Below the pieces are notes generated by a model. That model had not been told where the DNA came from, made no database searches, and saw only the letters and a program-made list of their open reading frames with translations. 64,000 nucleotides of DNA from an uncultured Methanomicrobiales archaeon. Lineage in GTDB: Archaea > Halobacteriota > Methanomicrobia > Methanomicrobiales > Methanospirillaceae. The position numbers were made by a program, and so were the translations under genes. Below are positions 9,601 through 19,100 of this stretch, piece after piece. The stretch spans positions 1-64,000 of the forward strand of contig CASGHK010000047.1 of the NCBI GenBank assembly GCA_949320185.1, given 5' to 3'. Numbering within the stretch: the stretch's first letter is position 1; the number at the start of each line of letters is the position of its first letter.

Positions 9601-10187
9601 CGGAGTACCACTTCATCCGGGTCACCGAGCCCGTGACGCCGGCACCGACGCCGGTGGCGAACGTCACGGCGAACACCACCACCGGATCGGCGCCCCTCGC
9701 CGTCCAGTTCACCGACACCTCCAGCCCATCACCGTATCACCGGTGGTGGCAGTTCGGCGATGGTGCCACCTCCACCGATCGTGACCCCGTCCACGTCTAC
9801 GAGCGGACGGGAGCGTACACGGTGAACCTGACCGTCTGGACGGCGATCGGCCAGGTGACCGTCTCGAAGCCGGCGTATGTCATAGTCGACGGTGACCCGC
9901 GGGTGCCGGAGGCGAACTTCACCTTCAGCCGCACCTCCGGCCCGGCGCCGCTCTACGTCCGGTTCACCGACACCTCCACCGGCACCCCCACCTCCTGGCG
10001 CTGGGAATTCGGCGGGCTCGCCTGGACGACGACGAAGAACCCGTCCGTCGTCTTCCGCCAGCCCGGCGTGTACACCGTCACGCTCACCGTCCGCAACCCG
10101 TACGGCTGGTCATCGATGGGAACGAACGTGACCGTCACCGGAGGTGCCAGGAGTACCGGCGGACGGGCGGTCAGCGTCATCGGGTGA
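6645..10187 (+). CDS. Secreted clan CD (legumain/C13-like) cysteine protease with PKD and jelly-roll-like modules
   Basis: 1180 aa from the track start. The true start is uncertain: a TATA-like TGTATTTATT lies inside the first codons (about 6661), so a GTG near 6696 or 6705 is plausible. A hydrophobic signal core (WLLLAILCLCLVAPAAGAG) lies at about 68-86. Residues about 215-430 are a C13/caspase-fold peptidase, with catalytic His in TTDHGG (H326) and Cys in MEQCYSGGF (C375). An EF-hand-like loop DADGNGDGTVS follows. Next come PKD, a jelly-roll-like module (ATVSFWWRVSD), PKD, a second such module (ATLSFWWKVSS), then the three-PKD cassette shared with the neighbours, ending in GGRAVSVIG. It probably acts at the cell surface; substrate unknown. 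C13-like peptidases often cleave after Asn/Asp, but specificity here is inference. Confidence 0.85.
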   Translation: MAGRTPVFIPSAFDTVRVPHVQVQERSGVSPPPVSRDAGRACTASTARTPSCRGRLRGWVPPHPRCAWLLLAILCLCLVAPAAGAGSDLSRDDASDLVLSRVLDGSTDGRWVYVRPEPVPARTTVETWYGDIVLPEHEGWLFFIDDRPMAGWAHPCRYVHVSRGGAVTVKEALGPPEELAAWTMLAGSLPASTATVRRAVTRAVRSTLPPHTDPDHSYAVLVSGGANAYNNWERYYSDIAFMYTTLVRDYGYADDHVYVLMSDGTDPALDQHRYDATYVSSNPDLDGDGDTDVQYAATKANIATVFSHLGTTLGPGDQLFIFTTDHGGPQHNPQQGTAVLLNLWGWDETITDDELATELGRIGSAVPILITMEQCYSGGFIDNLVPGLSGQERVIATASDAYHSSYADYFSKTWISAVASRDLGGNAVDADGNGDGTVSMQEAFAYSYLNRNPLDTPQYSDTPAGIGRSRALTNPYDPSLSAGFVATPTFGYTSLRVQFNDTSTGTPTAWEWAFGDGGTSNEQEPSHTYATIGTYTATLTVRNATNHVSGPVSRQITVADPATLGEAVDAPELDWSSTADDHWVVDHTMTHDGEDAARATVRYDGPANLSAVVTGPATVSFWWRVSDPVNTGVYLYIDDNQVVRSPRTAGWNRYELLVSPGQHTLSWLYRESYVAPPGGEGWLDQVTIGPPPALAAAFDADFRSGTAPLTVQFTDTSPGFPSSWEWAFGDGGTSTEQHPSHTYTAAGTYTVTLVVRNATGSAAGPVSRQITVADPSTIGEAVDAPALDWSMDHLLPWNVDLETTHDGEDAARSGAIGDLASSNLSTFISGPATLSFWWKVSSESGYDLLSVLVDGSLVDTISGEVDWTRRELALAAGPHTVTWRYSKDTNTVEGMDAGWVDRVGVLAAPTPAAGPSASFAAYPQSGTAPHTVQFLDYTPNAKDWSWDFGDGGTSNEENPAHVYNRSGLYSISLTVTDWAGQATTKTEYHFIRVTEPVTPAPTPVANVTANTTTGSAPLAVQFTDTSSPSPYHRWWQFGDGATSTDRDPVHVYERTGAYTVNLTVWTAIGQVTVSKPAYVIVDGDPRVPEANFTFSRTSGPAPLYVRFTDTSTGTPTSWRWEFGGLAWTTTKNPSVVFRQPGVYTVTLTVRNPYGWSSMGTNVTVTGGARSTGGRAVSVIG

Positions 10188-10189
10188 TC

Positions 10190-10199
10190 ACCTCTTTTT
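10190..10199 (+). terminator. T-run after protease-PKD gene
   Basis: CACCTCTTTTTACC directly follows the stop codon; a short T-run typical of archaeal termination. Confidence 0.35.
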
Positions 10200-10245
10200 A
10201 CCGGCCCGCGGAGAGCGCCAGGCGGTTCTTCTGCCCTATCGTTCC

Positions 10246-10267
10246 GGGAGAGGGGAAGCCTCTCTCC
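10246..10267 (+). other. Hairpin-forming inverted repeat between PKD genes
   Basis: GGAGAGG and CCTCTC are separated by GGAAG, giving a stable stem. It lies about 60 nt past the protease gene and 100 nt ahead of the next one. It could be an RNA 3'-end structure or a processing site; no function can be assigned. Confidence 0.35.
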
Positions 10268-10367
10268 GTCTTGCACGCGGGGTACGCCCGATCCCGATGA
10301 GGTTTGCCATTCAACCCCAAAGATAAACCAATAAGAAAAAGAATGGCACGATTCTTCATCTAGTATA

Positions 10368-12128
10368 ATGAACCGCACGCCGCTCCTCGTCACTGGCATC
10401 GTGCTGCAGATCCTGCTCCTGACAGTGTCGCCGGCATCCGCCGCACTCGCTGACTATGCCTTCGTCCAGGACCTCACGAGCGCCGGTGGTGGGACATGGA
10501 CGTCCGGTTCCCTGTCGGGTGTTGCGGTCGATACATCGGGACACGTTTATATCAGTCAGCCTGCTTTCAACACGATCGCCGTCTTCAGCCCTTCCTTCCA
10601 CTATCTCACGACCTGGAGTGCTCCAAATCCCAAAGCGATGGCGTTCAACGCGACGGGGTACCTCTTCGTCGTGAACGAGCAGGGCAGGAAGCTCTCGATC
10701 CTGAACCCTTCCGGGACGAAGGTCGATGAAGTCTCACTGGGTTCTGGCTTGCCCCGAGGGGTGGCAATCAACCGGTCGGACTGTATCTTCGTCGCGATTG
10801 AGTCGCCCCCCCAGGTCCAGGTGTACGGCCGGGACGGCTCGCTGATCGAGACGTTCCAACCGGGTTACGTGATCCCCCAGGCAATCACCGTGAACAGCAC
10901 GGACCATATCATCATCGGTTCCCGCGACTCGGGATCCATCCTGGTCTTTGACCGGGATTACCACGTGGTTCAGCCGATCAACACCGGGACCACGGGCATT
11001 CGGGGCCTCGCGATCGATGCCGCGGACAACATCCTCTCCATTGCGGCTCAGGGAACGACATTCCAGGTCTACTCCCCCTCCGGCACGCTGATCGGACAGT
11101 CCACAGGCGTGATGATGTGGCCATCCAGGGGTATCTCCGTGGCACCCTCGGGGAGGGTCGTCGTCAATGATCCTGTAAACAACAGGGTTCGGGTCTTTCA
11201 ACCACCGCAAATCGAACCCACATTCACATTCACCCTCACACTCACGTCCACGACCACACTCACGTCCACGACCACACTCACGCCAACCCTGACACCCCTG
11301 CCCACACCCACCACCAGGCCTTCCCCCTCCTTCATCGCCTATCCCCAGTCCGGCCCGGCACCGCACTCCGTCCTGTTCCTGGACTACACCCCGAACGCAA
11401 AGGCGTGGCAGTGGGACTTCGGCGACGGCGGCACCTCGTACGAACAGTACCCGACCCACACCTACACCACTACCGGTCTCTACACCGTATCCCTGACGGT
11501 CACCGACTGGACGGGGAAGACGTCCACAAAGACGGAGTACCACTGCATCCGCGTCACCGAGCCCGTCGGGCCGGCACCGACGCCGGTGGCGAACTTCACA
11601 GCGAACACCACCACCGGATCGGCGCCACTCGCCGTCCAGTTCACCGACACCTCCAGCCCATCACCGTACCACCGGTGGTGGCAGTTCGGCGATGGTTCCA
11701 CCTCCACCGATCGTGACCCCGTCCATGTCTACGAGAGCGCAAGCGCGTACACGGTGAACCTCACCGTCTGGACGCCGCTCGGCCGGGCGACCGTCTCGAG
11801 GCCCGCGTACATCGTCGTCGAGGGTGACCCGCGGGTGCCCCAGGCGAACTGGACGGCAAGCCGGCTCTCCGGCCCGGCGCCGCTCTACGTCAAGTTCTCC
11901 GACACCTCCTCCGGCACCCCCACCTGCTGGCGCTGGGACTTCGGCGGGCTCGCCTGGACGACGATGCGGAGCCCGTCTGTCATCTTCCGCCGGCCCGGCG
12001 CGTACACCGTGACGCTCACCGTCCGGAACCAGTACGGCTGGTCCTCGTTCGGGACGAACGTGACCGTCACCGGCACCGCGGGGACCACCCGGGGCGCCGG
12101 CGATCGGCCGGTGAGCGTCGTCGGGTGA
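10368..12128 (+). CDS. Secreted NHL beta-propeller protein with Thr-rich linker and three PKD domains
   Basis: 586 aa. The ATG lies close behind an A-rich region (AAACCAATAAGAAAAAGAATG) and has no clear Shine-Dalgarno sequence. A signal peptide (LLVTGIVLQILLLTVSPASA) is followed by an NHL-type propeller of about six blades (about 28-275; GVAVDTSGHVYIS, AITVNSTDHIIIG). A Thr/Pro linker of about 35 residues contains two copies of an 18-bp repeat (TLTSTT). Then come three PKD domains (about 320-570) and the tail GDRPVSVVG. The head is only moderately similar to that of the 4870 gene, while the PKD-2 DNA is nearly identical, a pattern expected from gene conversion of the stalk. Probably an extracellular binding protein. 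Confidence 0.85.
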   Translation: MNRTPLLVTGIVLQILLLTVSPASAALADYAFVQDLTSAGGGTWTSGSLSGVAVDTSGHVYISQPAFNTIAVFSPSFHYLTTWSAPNPKAMAFNATGYLFVVNEQGRKLSILNPSGTKVDEVSLGSGLPRGVAINRSDCIFVAIESPPQVQVYGRDGSLIETFQPGYVIPQAITVNSTDHIIIGSRDSGSILVFDRDYHVVQPINTGTTGIRGLAIDAADNILSIAAQGTTFQVYSPSGTLIGQSTGVMMWPSRGISVAPSGRVVVNDPVNNRVRVFQPPQIEPTFTFTLTLTSTTTLTSTTTLTPTLTPLPTPTTRPSPSFIAYPQSGPAPHSVLFLDYTPNAKAWQWDFGDGGTSYEQYPTHTYTTTGLYTVSLTVTDWTGKTSTKTEYHCIRVTEPVGPAPTPVANFTANTTTGSAPLAVQFTDTSSPSPYHRWWQFGDGSTSTDRDPVHVYESASAYTVNLTVWTPLGRATVSRPAYIVVEGDPRVPQANWTASRLSGPAPLYVKFSDTSSGTPTCWRWDFGGLAWTTMRSPSVIFRRPGAYTVTLTVRNQYGWSSFGTNVTVTGTAGTTRGAGDRPVSVVG

Positions 12129-12326
12129 GGCTCTCCCCCTCGTTCTCGAACGCAGCCGACAGGGCCTCCCCGTCCCGCAGGGTGAACGCTTCTCGCTGCG
12201 GGCACCGCCCACCGGGTGCCCAGACCGACGACCGTTCATGAGGCTGAGTCCCCCAGGTGAACGCTCAACCGGCAGTGACCCTAAGAACCAGCAATTGGTG
12301 GTTAATACGGTCTGAAGGTCACACAC

Positions 12327-12346
12327 GGTTACCTTATTGTAACCGA
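12327..12346. promoter_or_regulatory. Perfect inverted repeat upstream of broken gene
   Basis: CGGTTAC-CTTATT-GTAACCG has 7-bp perfect arms and a 6-nt spacer. A second dyad follows at 12348-12373 (AAATTTTTCG ... CGAAATTT). Both lie in an AT-rich stretch just ahead of the ATG at 12380, so they look like operator/promoter remnants of the pseudogene. No known regulator is matched. Confidence 0.45.
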
Positions 12347-12379
12347 CAAATTTTTCGTCATAAAACGAAATTTCATCGT

Positions 12380-12872
12380 ATGCTCCACATTTCCTCGGCT
12401 TCAAGTCAAGGTTCGGTTCAAGGCGAATCGGAAGGTTCTTTTCGCAAACCGGGGGTGTGTGTCTTCGCAGTGTTGCCCGGATCCCTCTTTCTTGGGGCCG
12501 TCATCGTCCCGCTTGCCTCAGCCCTCCTCGCTGGGTTCCAGGAGTTCTACCTGCCCCTGCCCGAAAGCCAGACTCAGGACGCCTTCGTCTCCATCCGGAC
12601 CGGGCCTACCGAGTCGATGCCCAACATCGCTGGGGGCACGGCGAGCGCCGATAACACCGTCATCTATTACGACCACCGGGAGAACGGCCTGGGCGGACTC
12701 GAGCGGCGGCATGGTCATGGGCGATACGTACGTCTTCGATCGCCAACCAGTAGAACGGGGTCTGGCGTGTCGACCTCTGCTCGTGCGCGAACGGCGAATC
12801 GATCAGGGCTGGCGACTCGGACGCATAGGACCTCGGGAATCAAACTCTCGCTGGCTGAAACCGTCCGAATGA
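12380..12872 (+). pseudogene. Truncated, frameshifted copy of the giant surface protein N-terminus
   Basis: From the ATG at 12380 the frame encodes a hydrophobic leader (SLFLGAVIVPLASALLAG) and then GFQEFYLPLPESQTQDAFV, which aligns with GFQEFYLPLQANITQDAFV of the giant gene at 13156. The match continues through SADNTVIYYDHRENGL (giant: SADNTVVYYDHWENGL). At about 12690-12700 the frame shifts: GGMVMGDTYVFD, equivalent to the giant's NKGQIYVFE, is read in another frame. Similarity then fades and about 300 bp of unassignable sequence follows up to the giant gene. It is a decayed partial duplicate. The ORF-track proteins covering it (12257-13096, 12459-12872) are therefore not real genes as drawn. 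Confidence 0.8.
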
Positions 12873-13092
12873 TCAAATCCCTCTCCTGCCGGTTCCGTCG
12901 TTTCGGGCACATGGGTACGGATCAGCTCAGGGATTTGCATCTCGATCGAAACAGGTACTGTTCACGAGATCCCTCGCGGTCTTCTCGAGTAACGATAAAG
13001 TTCGATGATGCCGAAACTAATAATCACGTAAAAAATTCACTTCATTGTCGCACCATTAGCCGTAACCGGACACGAAACCTGGAGTTGCTTTC

Positions 13093-13155
13093 ATGATGAG
13101 ACCATAATATCTGTTTTTCCTCGCCCTGATCACCCTGTCGCTCGCCTGCCCCATC
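13093..13155 (+). other. Signal-peptide coding segment of the giant gene interrupted by an in-frame TAA
   Basis: GGAG lies 8 nt before two ATGs (13093, 13096), which are in frame with the giant ORF. They read M-M-R-P, then TAA at 13105-13107, then YLFFLALITLSLACPIVSA running straight into ALPAGFQEF. This is a textbook signal peptide cut by one stop codon. No ATG, GTG or TTG lies in frame between the stop and the GTG at 13156, which sits at the end of the hydrophobic core. Confidence 0.85.
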
Positions 13156-16100
13156 GTGTCGGCCCTCCCTGCGGGCTTCCAGGAGTTCTACCTTCCGCTC
13201 CAGGCGAACATCACCCAGGACGCCTTCGTCTATGTCAGCAGGTCCACGGAGACGACGATCGGGGCGAACATGCACTATATCGTGGGGGTAACAGCGAGCG
13301 CTGACAACACCGTCGTCTATTATGACCACTGGGAGAACGGGTTGCAGACGGGCACCGGTGCCGACGAGATTGTCCGTCTGAACAAGGGGCAGATCTACGT
13401 CTTCGAGGCCTCGAACGTCCCTGCCAACAACCGTGGGACCTCGATCAAGTACGACGGAGGCGACCGGATCTTCGTCTCCGGGAGCCTGCTGCAACTGGTG
13501 GTCTCGACCTGGCCTGAGTCGATAGGGACCGTGCTCTCGGACGCCTGGGAGATCTATCCGACCAAGGCATGGAACACCCAGTACATCGTTCCCGTCGGAC
13601 AGGACATCGGCGCGACGGCGAACTACGCCGACTTCTCGATGACCACGATTCAGGTGATGTCGGCCACGAACGGCAACACCGTCACGATCTCGCCCCCGGG
13701 GTCGTCTCCGACGACGGTCACGCTCAACCAGGGCCAGGCTTACTCCTTCACCGTTGCGAAGGCGGGGACATCGGTGACGGGGACAGCGCCGGTCCAGGTC
13801 CAGATCATCGCTGGGGACAACGCTAATAATATCCGGTACTCGATGCGGGGCTACACGATCACGCCCCGGCAGTACTGGGGCACGAGTTACTATGCGCCGG
13901 TACCGAGCTGGCCCTCACGAACGATCAGCTCAACAACCTATACCCCTGATACGGACCTCTTCCTGTACAACCCCAATTTAGCGGCGATCACGGTCCAGTA
14001 CCAGACCCGGGTCGGATCAGGCTCGTTCTCGATCCCCGCGGGCTCGACGAAATCGTTCTACGAGATGACGAATGGCTACGTCCCCACGAGCTCGGGCGTC
14101 TACCTCAGTTCCAGCTCGATCTTCTGGGGCATCGGTTCCTGCGATACGAGGTCCGCCACCTTCGACTGGGCGTACTCGCTCGTCCCCGAGCAATTCCTCG
14201 GGACCGACAACTACATCAGCTGGGCGCCGGGGACACGGGACAAGAGCGCGAACCATTCCCCCGTTTTCATCACGGCGACAACGAACCGCACCACGGTATA
14301 CGTGTATTACGCCCCCGACGACGGGGTTCCCGACCAGACCTTCAACCTGGACCGCCTGCAGTCGATCGAGGTCTTCGACCCGGACAACGACAACTCGGGG
14401 ATGCACGTCGTGAGCACGGCCCCTGTGGCGATGGCCTGGGGCCAGAGCCCGAGAGTGGCAGGCACAGGCGACCCGAGCCTCGACATGGGCTACACGACGC
14501 TCCCCCTCCCGACGGAGTGGATCGATATCTCGCTCGATCTCGAGAAGACCGCCGAGCCCACCCAGATCCGGGTCGGCGGCGAGACAACCTTTACGCTCAA
14601 CATCACGGTCCCCAGCACCGCCGGCGCCCCCGTCGCGGACCTCTCGATCGTGGACAAACTCCCACCGGGCTGGCAGTACGTCCCGGGGAGCACGAAGGTG
14701 GACGGGATCGCGTTCCCCGATCCCGCCCCGGTCACCGGGAACCTGAATGCGGGGTACACGCTGACCTGGAACGGCACGGGGACCCTGGTGCAGGGATCGA
14801 AACGGGTCCTCGCGTTCCGCGCTCTCTCGACGGCGTCGGTCAGTGCGTTCTTCCCGAACCGGAACGTCGCCTCGGTCACGGGGACCTCGGTCGGTGCGAC
14901 GCTCACGGCTGACTCGGACGCCTTCGTCACGTTCGACAACTCCCTGCCCGGGATCAATATCGCGAAGAGCGGCCCCGCTTCGGCGAGGATCGGTGAGGAG
15001 ATCCAGTACACGTTCATTGTCACGAACACCGGCAACCTCACGCTCTCGAACGTGACCGTGAACGACGAACTCCTCGGCGGGAACATCACGGGCCCGGTGA
15101 GGGGCGATGATGGGGACGGGCGCCTCAACACCACCGAGGTCTGGGTCTATGAGAAGAACTACACGGTCCCGATGGGCGCCCCCAACCCGCTGGAGAACAC
15201 CGCGGTCGCCACCGCCGACTACCAGGGAATCCCGACGAGCGACCTCGACGATTATCGCATAACTCTCGACATCGCCCCCGGGATCAATCTTGCGAAGGAG
15301 GGGCCAGCTTCGACCCGGATCGGCGAGGAGATCACGTACACATTCAACGTCACGAACACCGGCAACGTGCCACTCAGGAACGTAACGGTGGTCGATGAAC
15401 AGCTCGGAGGAAAAATCACCGGGCCGGTGAGCGGCGATGACGGTGACGGCTTCCTCGAGCTTGGAGAGGAGTGGTACTACACGGCGACCTACACCGTCCC
15501 TGACGACGCTCCCAACCCCATCATCAACAATGCCACGGTGAGTGGTGACTACCTGGGAGCCCAGGCCATCGACACTGATCCTCACACCACGACACTCGAC
15601 ATCGCCCCGGGGATCAACCTGGCGAAGGAAGGGCCGGCAACGGCACGGATCGGCGAGACGATCACCTACACCTTCAACGTCACGAACACCGGCAATGTCC
15701 CCCTGAGGAACGTTACGGTGAACGATCCGCTCCCCGGTCTCACGGTCTCCGGGCCGGAGAAAGGGAGCGACGGCAACGACGTCCTCGACATCAACGAGAC
15801 CTGGAACTACACCGCGACCTACACCGTCCCCGTCGGCGCCCCCAACCCACTCGAGAATATTGCAACCGCCGCTGCCGACTACGAGGGAGTCCCAGTTCAG
15901 GACACCGATGGCCACACCACGACCCTCGATATCGCACCCGTGATCAAGCTCGTCAAGAACGGCCTGAGGTCGGCTCAGATCGACGAGACGATCACCTACA
16001 CCTTCAACGTCACGAACATCGGCAATGTCCCCCTGAGGAACGTCACGGTGGACGACCCGCTCCCCGGTCTCACCATCTCCGGGCCGGAAAAAGGGAGCGA

Positions 16101-19100
16101 CGGCAACGACGTCCTCGACATCAACGAGACCTGGAACTACACCGCGACCTACACGGTCCGGGACGGCGACCCGAACCCGCTTGAGAACAACGCCACAGTG
16201 ACCGGCGACTACGAGGGCAGGCAGGTTCACGACACGGACGATTTCTCAGTACCGTTCGACCTCGCCCCCGGGCTGAAACTCGTCAAGGTAGGTCCCGCCT
16301 CTGCCAAGATCGACGAGGAGATCACGTTCGAGTTCATACTGACGAACACCGGCAACGTCCCGCTCTCGAACGTGACGGTCACCGACCCGCTCCCCGGCAT
16401 CACGATCGATCCGAAACCAGACGGCGATCTCAACAACGACAAGGTGCTGGACCTCACGGAGATCTGGCGCTACAACGCGTCCTACAGAGTGCCGGCCGAT
16501 GCACCGAACCCGGTCCTGAACAACGCCACGGCAACGGGGGACTATCGCGGGAACGCCGCAACGGATAGCGACGAACACGCCGTGACCCTCAACATCGCCC
16601 CCGACATCAACCTGGAGAAGGAAGGACCTGCCTCCGCCACGATCGGCGAGACGATCACCTATACCTTCAATGTCACGAACACCGGCAACGTGCCACTCAG
16701 GAACGTGATGGTCACCGACCCGCTACCTGGTGTCACGATCAATCCGACGCCAGCCGGCGATCTCAACAACGACCAGGTGCTGGACCTCACGGAGACATGG
16801 CGCTACACCGCGACCTATACCGTACCTTCCGGCGCACCCAATCCAATCCCGAACACGGCGACGGCCCGGGGCGATTATCAGGGGCTGCCAGCCGAAGATT
16901 CCGATCCCCACGCTGTCACGCTCAATCTGGCCCCGGGGATCCAGGTCGCGAAGTCCGGTCCGGCCTCTGCTGTGATCGGTGAGGAGATCACCTACACCTT
17001 CAACGTCACGAACATCGGCAACGTCCCACTCTCGAACGTGATAGTGAACGACCCGCTCCTCGGCGGCAACGTTCCGGGGCTGCCGAGCGGGGACGATGGA
17101 GACAATGTCCTGGAGGTTGGTGAGATTTGGAACTACACCGCGACTTACATCGTCCCAACGGGCGCACACAACCCACTCGTGAACCATGCAACGGCCACGG
17201 GAGTCTACGAGGAGACATCCGCCCAGGCGTATGACGCTCACACCACGACACTCAACATCGCACCCGCAATCAACATCGCCAAGTACGGTCCCAGCTCTGC
17301 CCGGATCGGTGACGAGATCACCTACACCTTCAACGTAACAAACGCGGGCAACGTCCCACTCTCAAACGTGATAGTGAAGGATCCCCTCCTTGGCGGCACT
17401 GTCCTCGGGCCAGAATCCGGTGATGACGGCGATGGCGTCCTGGAGCTCGACGAGTCCTGGAACTACAGCGCAACGTACACCGTACCTGCCGGCGCACCGA
17501 ACCCTCTGGTCAACACGGTGACGGCTTCGGGTGATTACGAGGGTCATTCGGTCCACACCGATGACTATGCTGTGACTCTCAACCTCGCCCCCGGCATTCA
17601 CCTGGCGAAGGAGGGACCCGCATCCGCGACCATCGGCCAGACGATCACCTACACGTTCACCGTCACGAACACCGGCAACGTCCCGCTCTCGAACGTGACG
17701 CTCACCGACCCGCTCCCCGGCATCACGATCGATCCGACACCGGACGGCGATCTCAACAACGACAAGGTGCTGGACCTCACGGAGACATGGCGCTACACCG
17801 CGACCTACATCGTCCCCACAGGCGCACCCAATCCAATCCCGAACACGGCGACAGTGACAGGCGACTATCGCGGGGATACCGCGACGGACAGCGACGACCA
17901 TACGGTCACCCTCGACATCGGGCCCGGGATCAACCTGGCGAAGGAGGGACCCGCATCCGCGACGATCGGCCAGACGATCACCTACACGTTCACCGTCACG
18001 AACACCGGCAACGTCCCGCTCTCGAACGTGACGCTCACCGACCCGCTCCCCGGCATCACGATCGATCCGACACCAGGCGGCGATCTCAACAACGACAAGG
18101 TGCTGGACCTCACGGAGACCTGGAACTACACCGCCACCTACACCGTACCTTCCGGCGCACCCAATCCAATCCCGAACACGGCGACTGTGATAGGCGACCA
18201 TCGCGGGGATACCGCGACCGACAGCGACGACCACTCGGTCACCCTCAACATCGGACCCGGGATCAACCTGGCGAAGGAGGGACCCGCATCAGCGATCATC
18301 GGCCAGACGATCACCTACACGTTCACCGTCACGAACACCGGCAACGTGCCACTCAGGAACGTGACGGTCACCGATCCACTCCCCGGCATCACGATCGATC
18401 CGACGCCAGACGGCGATCTCAACAACGACAAGGTGCTGGACCTCACGGAGACCTGGAACTACACCGCGACCTACACCGTCCCAACGGGCGCACCCAACCC
18501 AATCCCGAATACGGCGACGGTGACAGGCGATTATCGCGGGCATACCGCGACGGACAGCGACGACCACACGGTCACCCTCAACATCGCCCCTGAGATCAAC
18601 GTCGTGAAGACCGGTCCGGCAACAGCCGGTATCGGTGACAAGGTGACCTACACATTCACGGTCACGAACAGCGGAGAGGTCCCCCTCGCCAACCTGAGTG
18701 TCACCGATAATGTTGCCGGAACGGCGACCTACCAGTCGGGCGATACCAACGCAGATAACAGGCTGGACCACACCGAAACCTGGATCTACACCGTCGACTG
18801 GACGGTGGCAGCCACACCAGACCCGCTGCTCAACACTGTCACGGCGAGCGGCCAGTACGGAGGAGAGACCTACACAGATAAGGACGAACACAGTCTTGAC
18901 GTCCTCAGCTCGGGAATCAACGTCACGAAGACCGGGCCGGCAACAGCCGGTATCGGCGACAAGGTGACCTACACATTCACGGTCACGAACAGCGGAGAGG
19001 TCCCCCTCGCCAACCTGAGTGTCACCGATAATGTTGCCGGAACGCCGACCTACCAGTCGGGCGATACCAACGCAGATGGCAGGCTGGATAACACCGAAAC

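Noticed and set aside
13105-13107. Recoding of the leader stop codon by pyrrolysine or selenocysteine
   Set aside because: The codon is TAA; pyrrolysine uses UAG and selenocysteine UGA.
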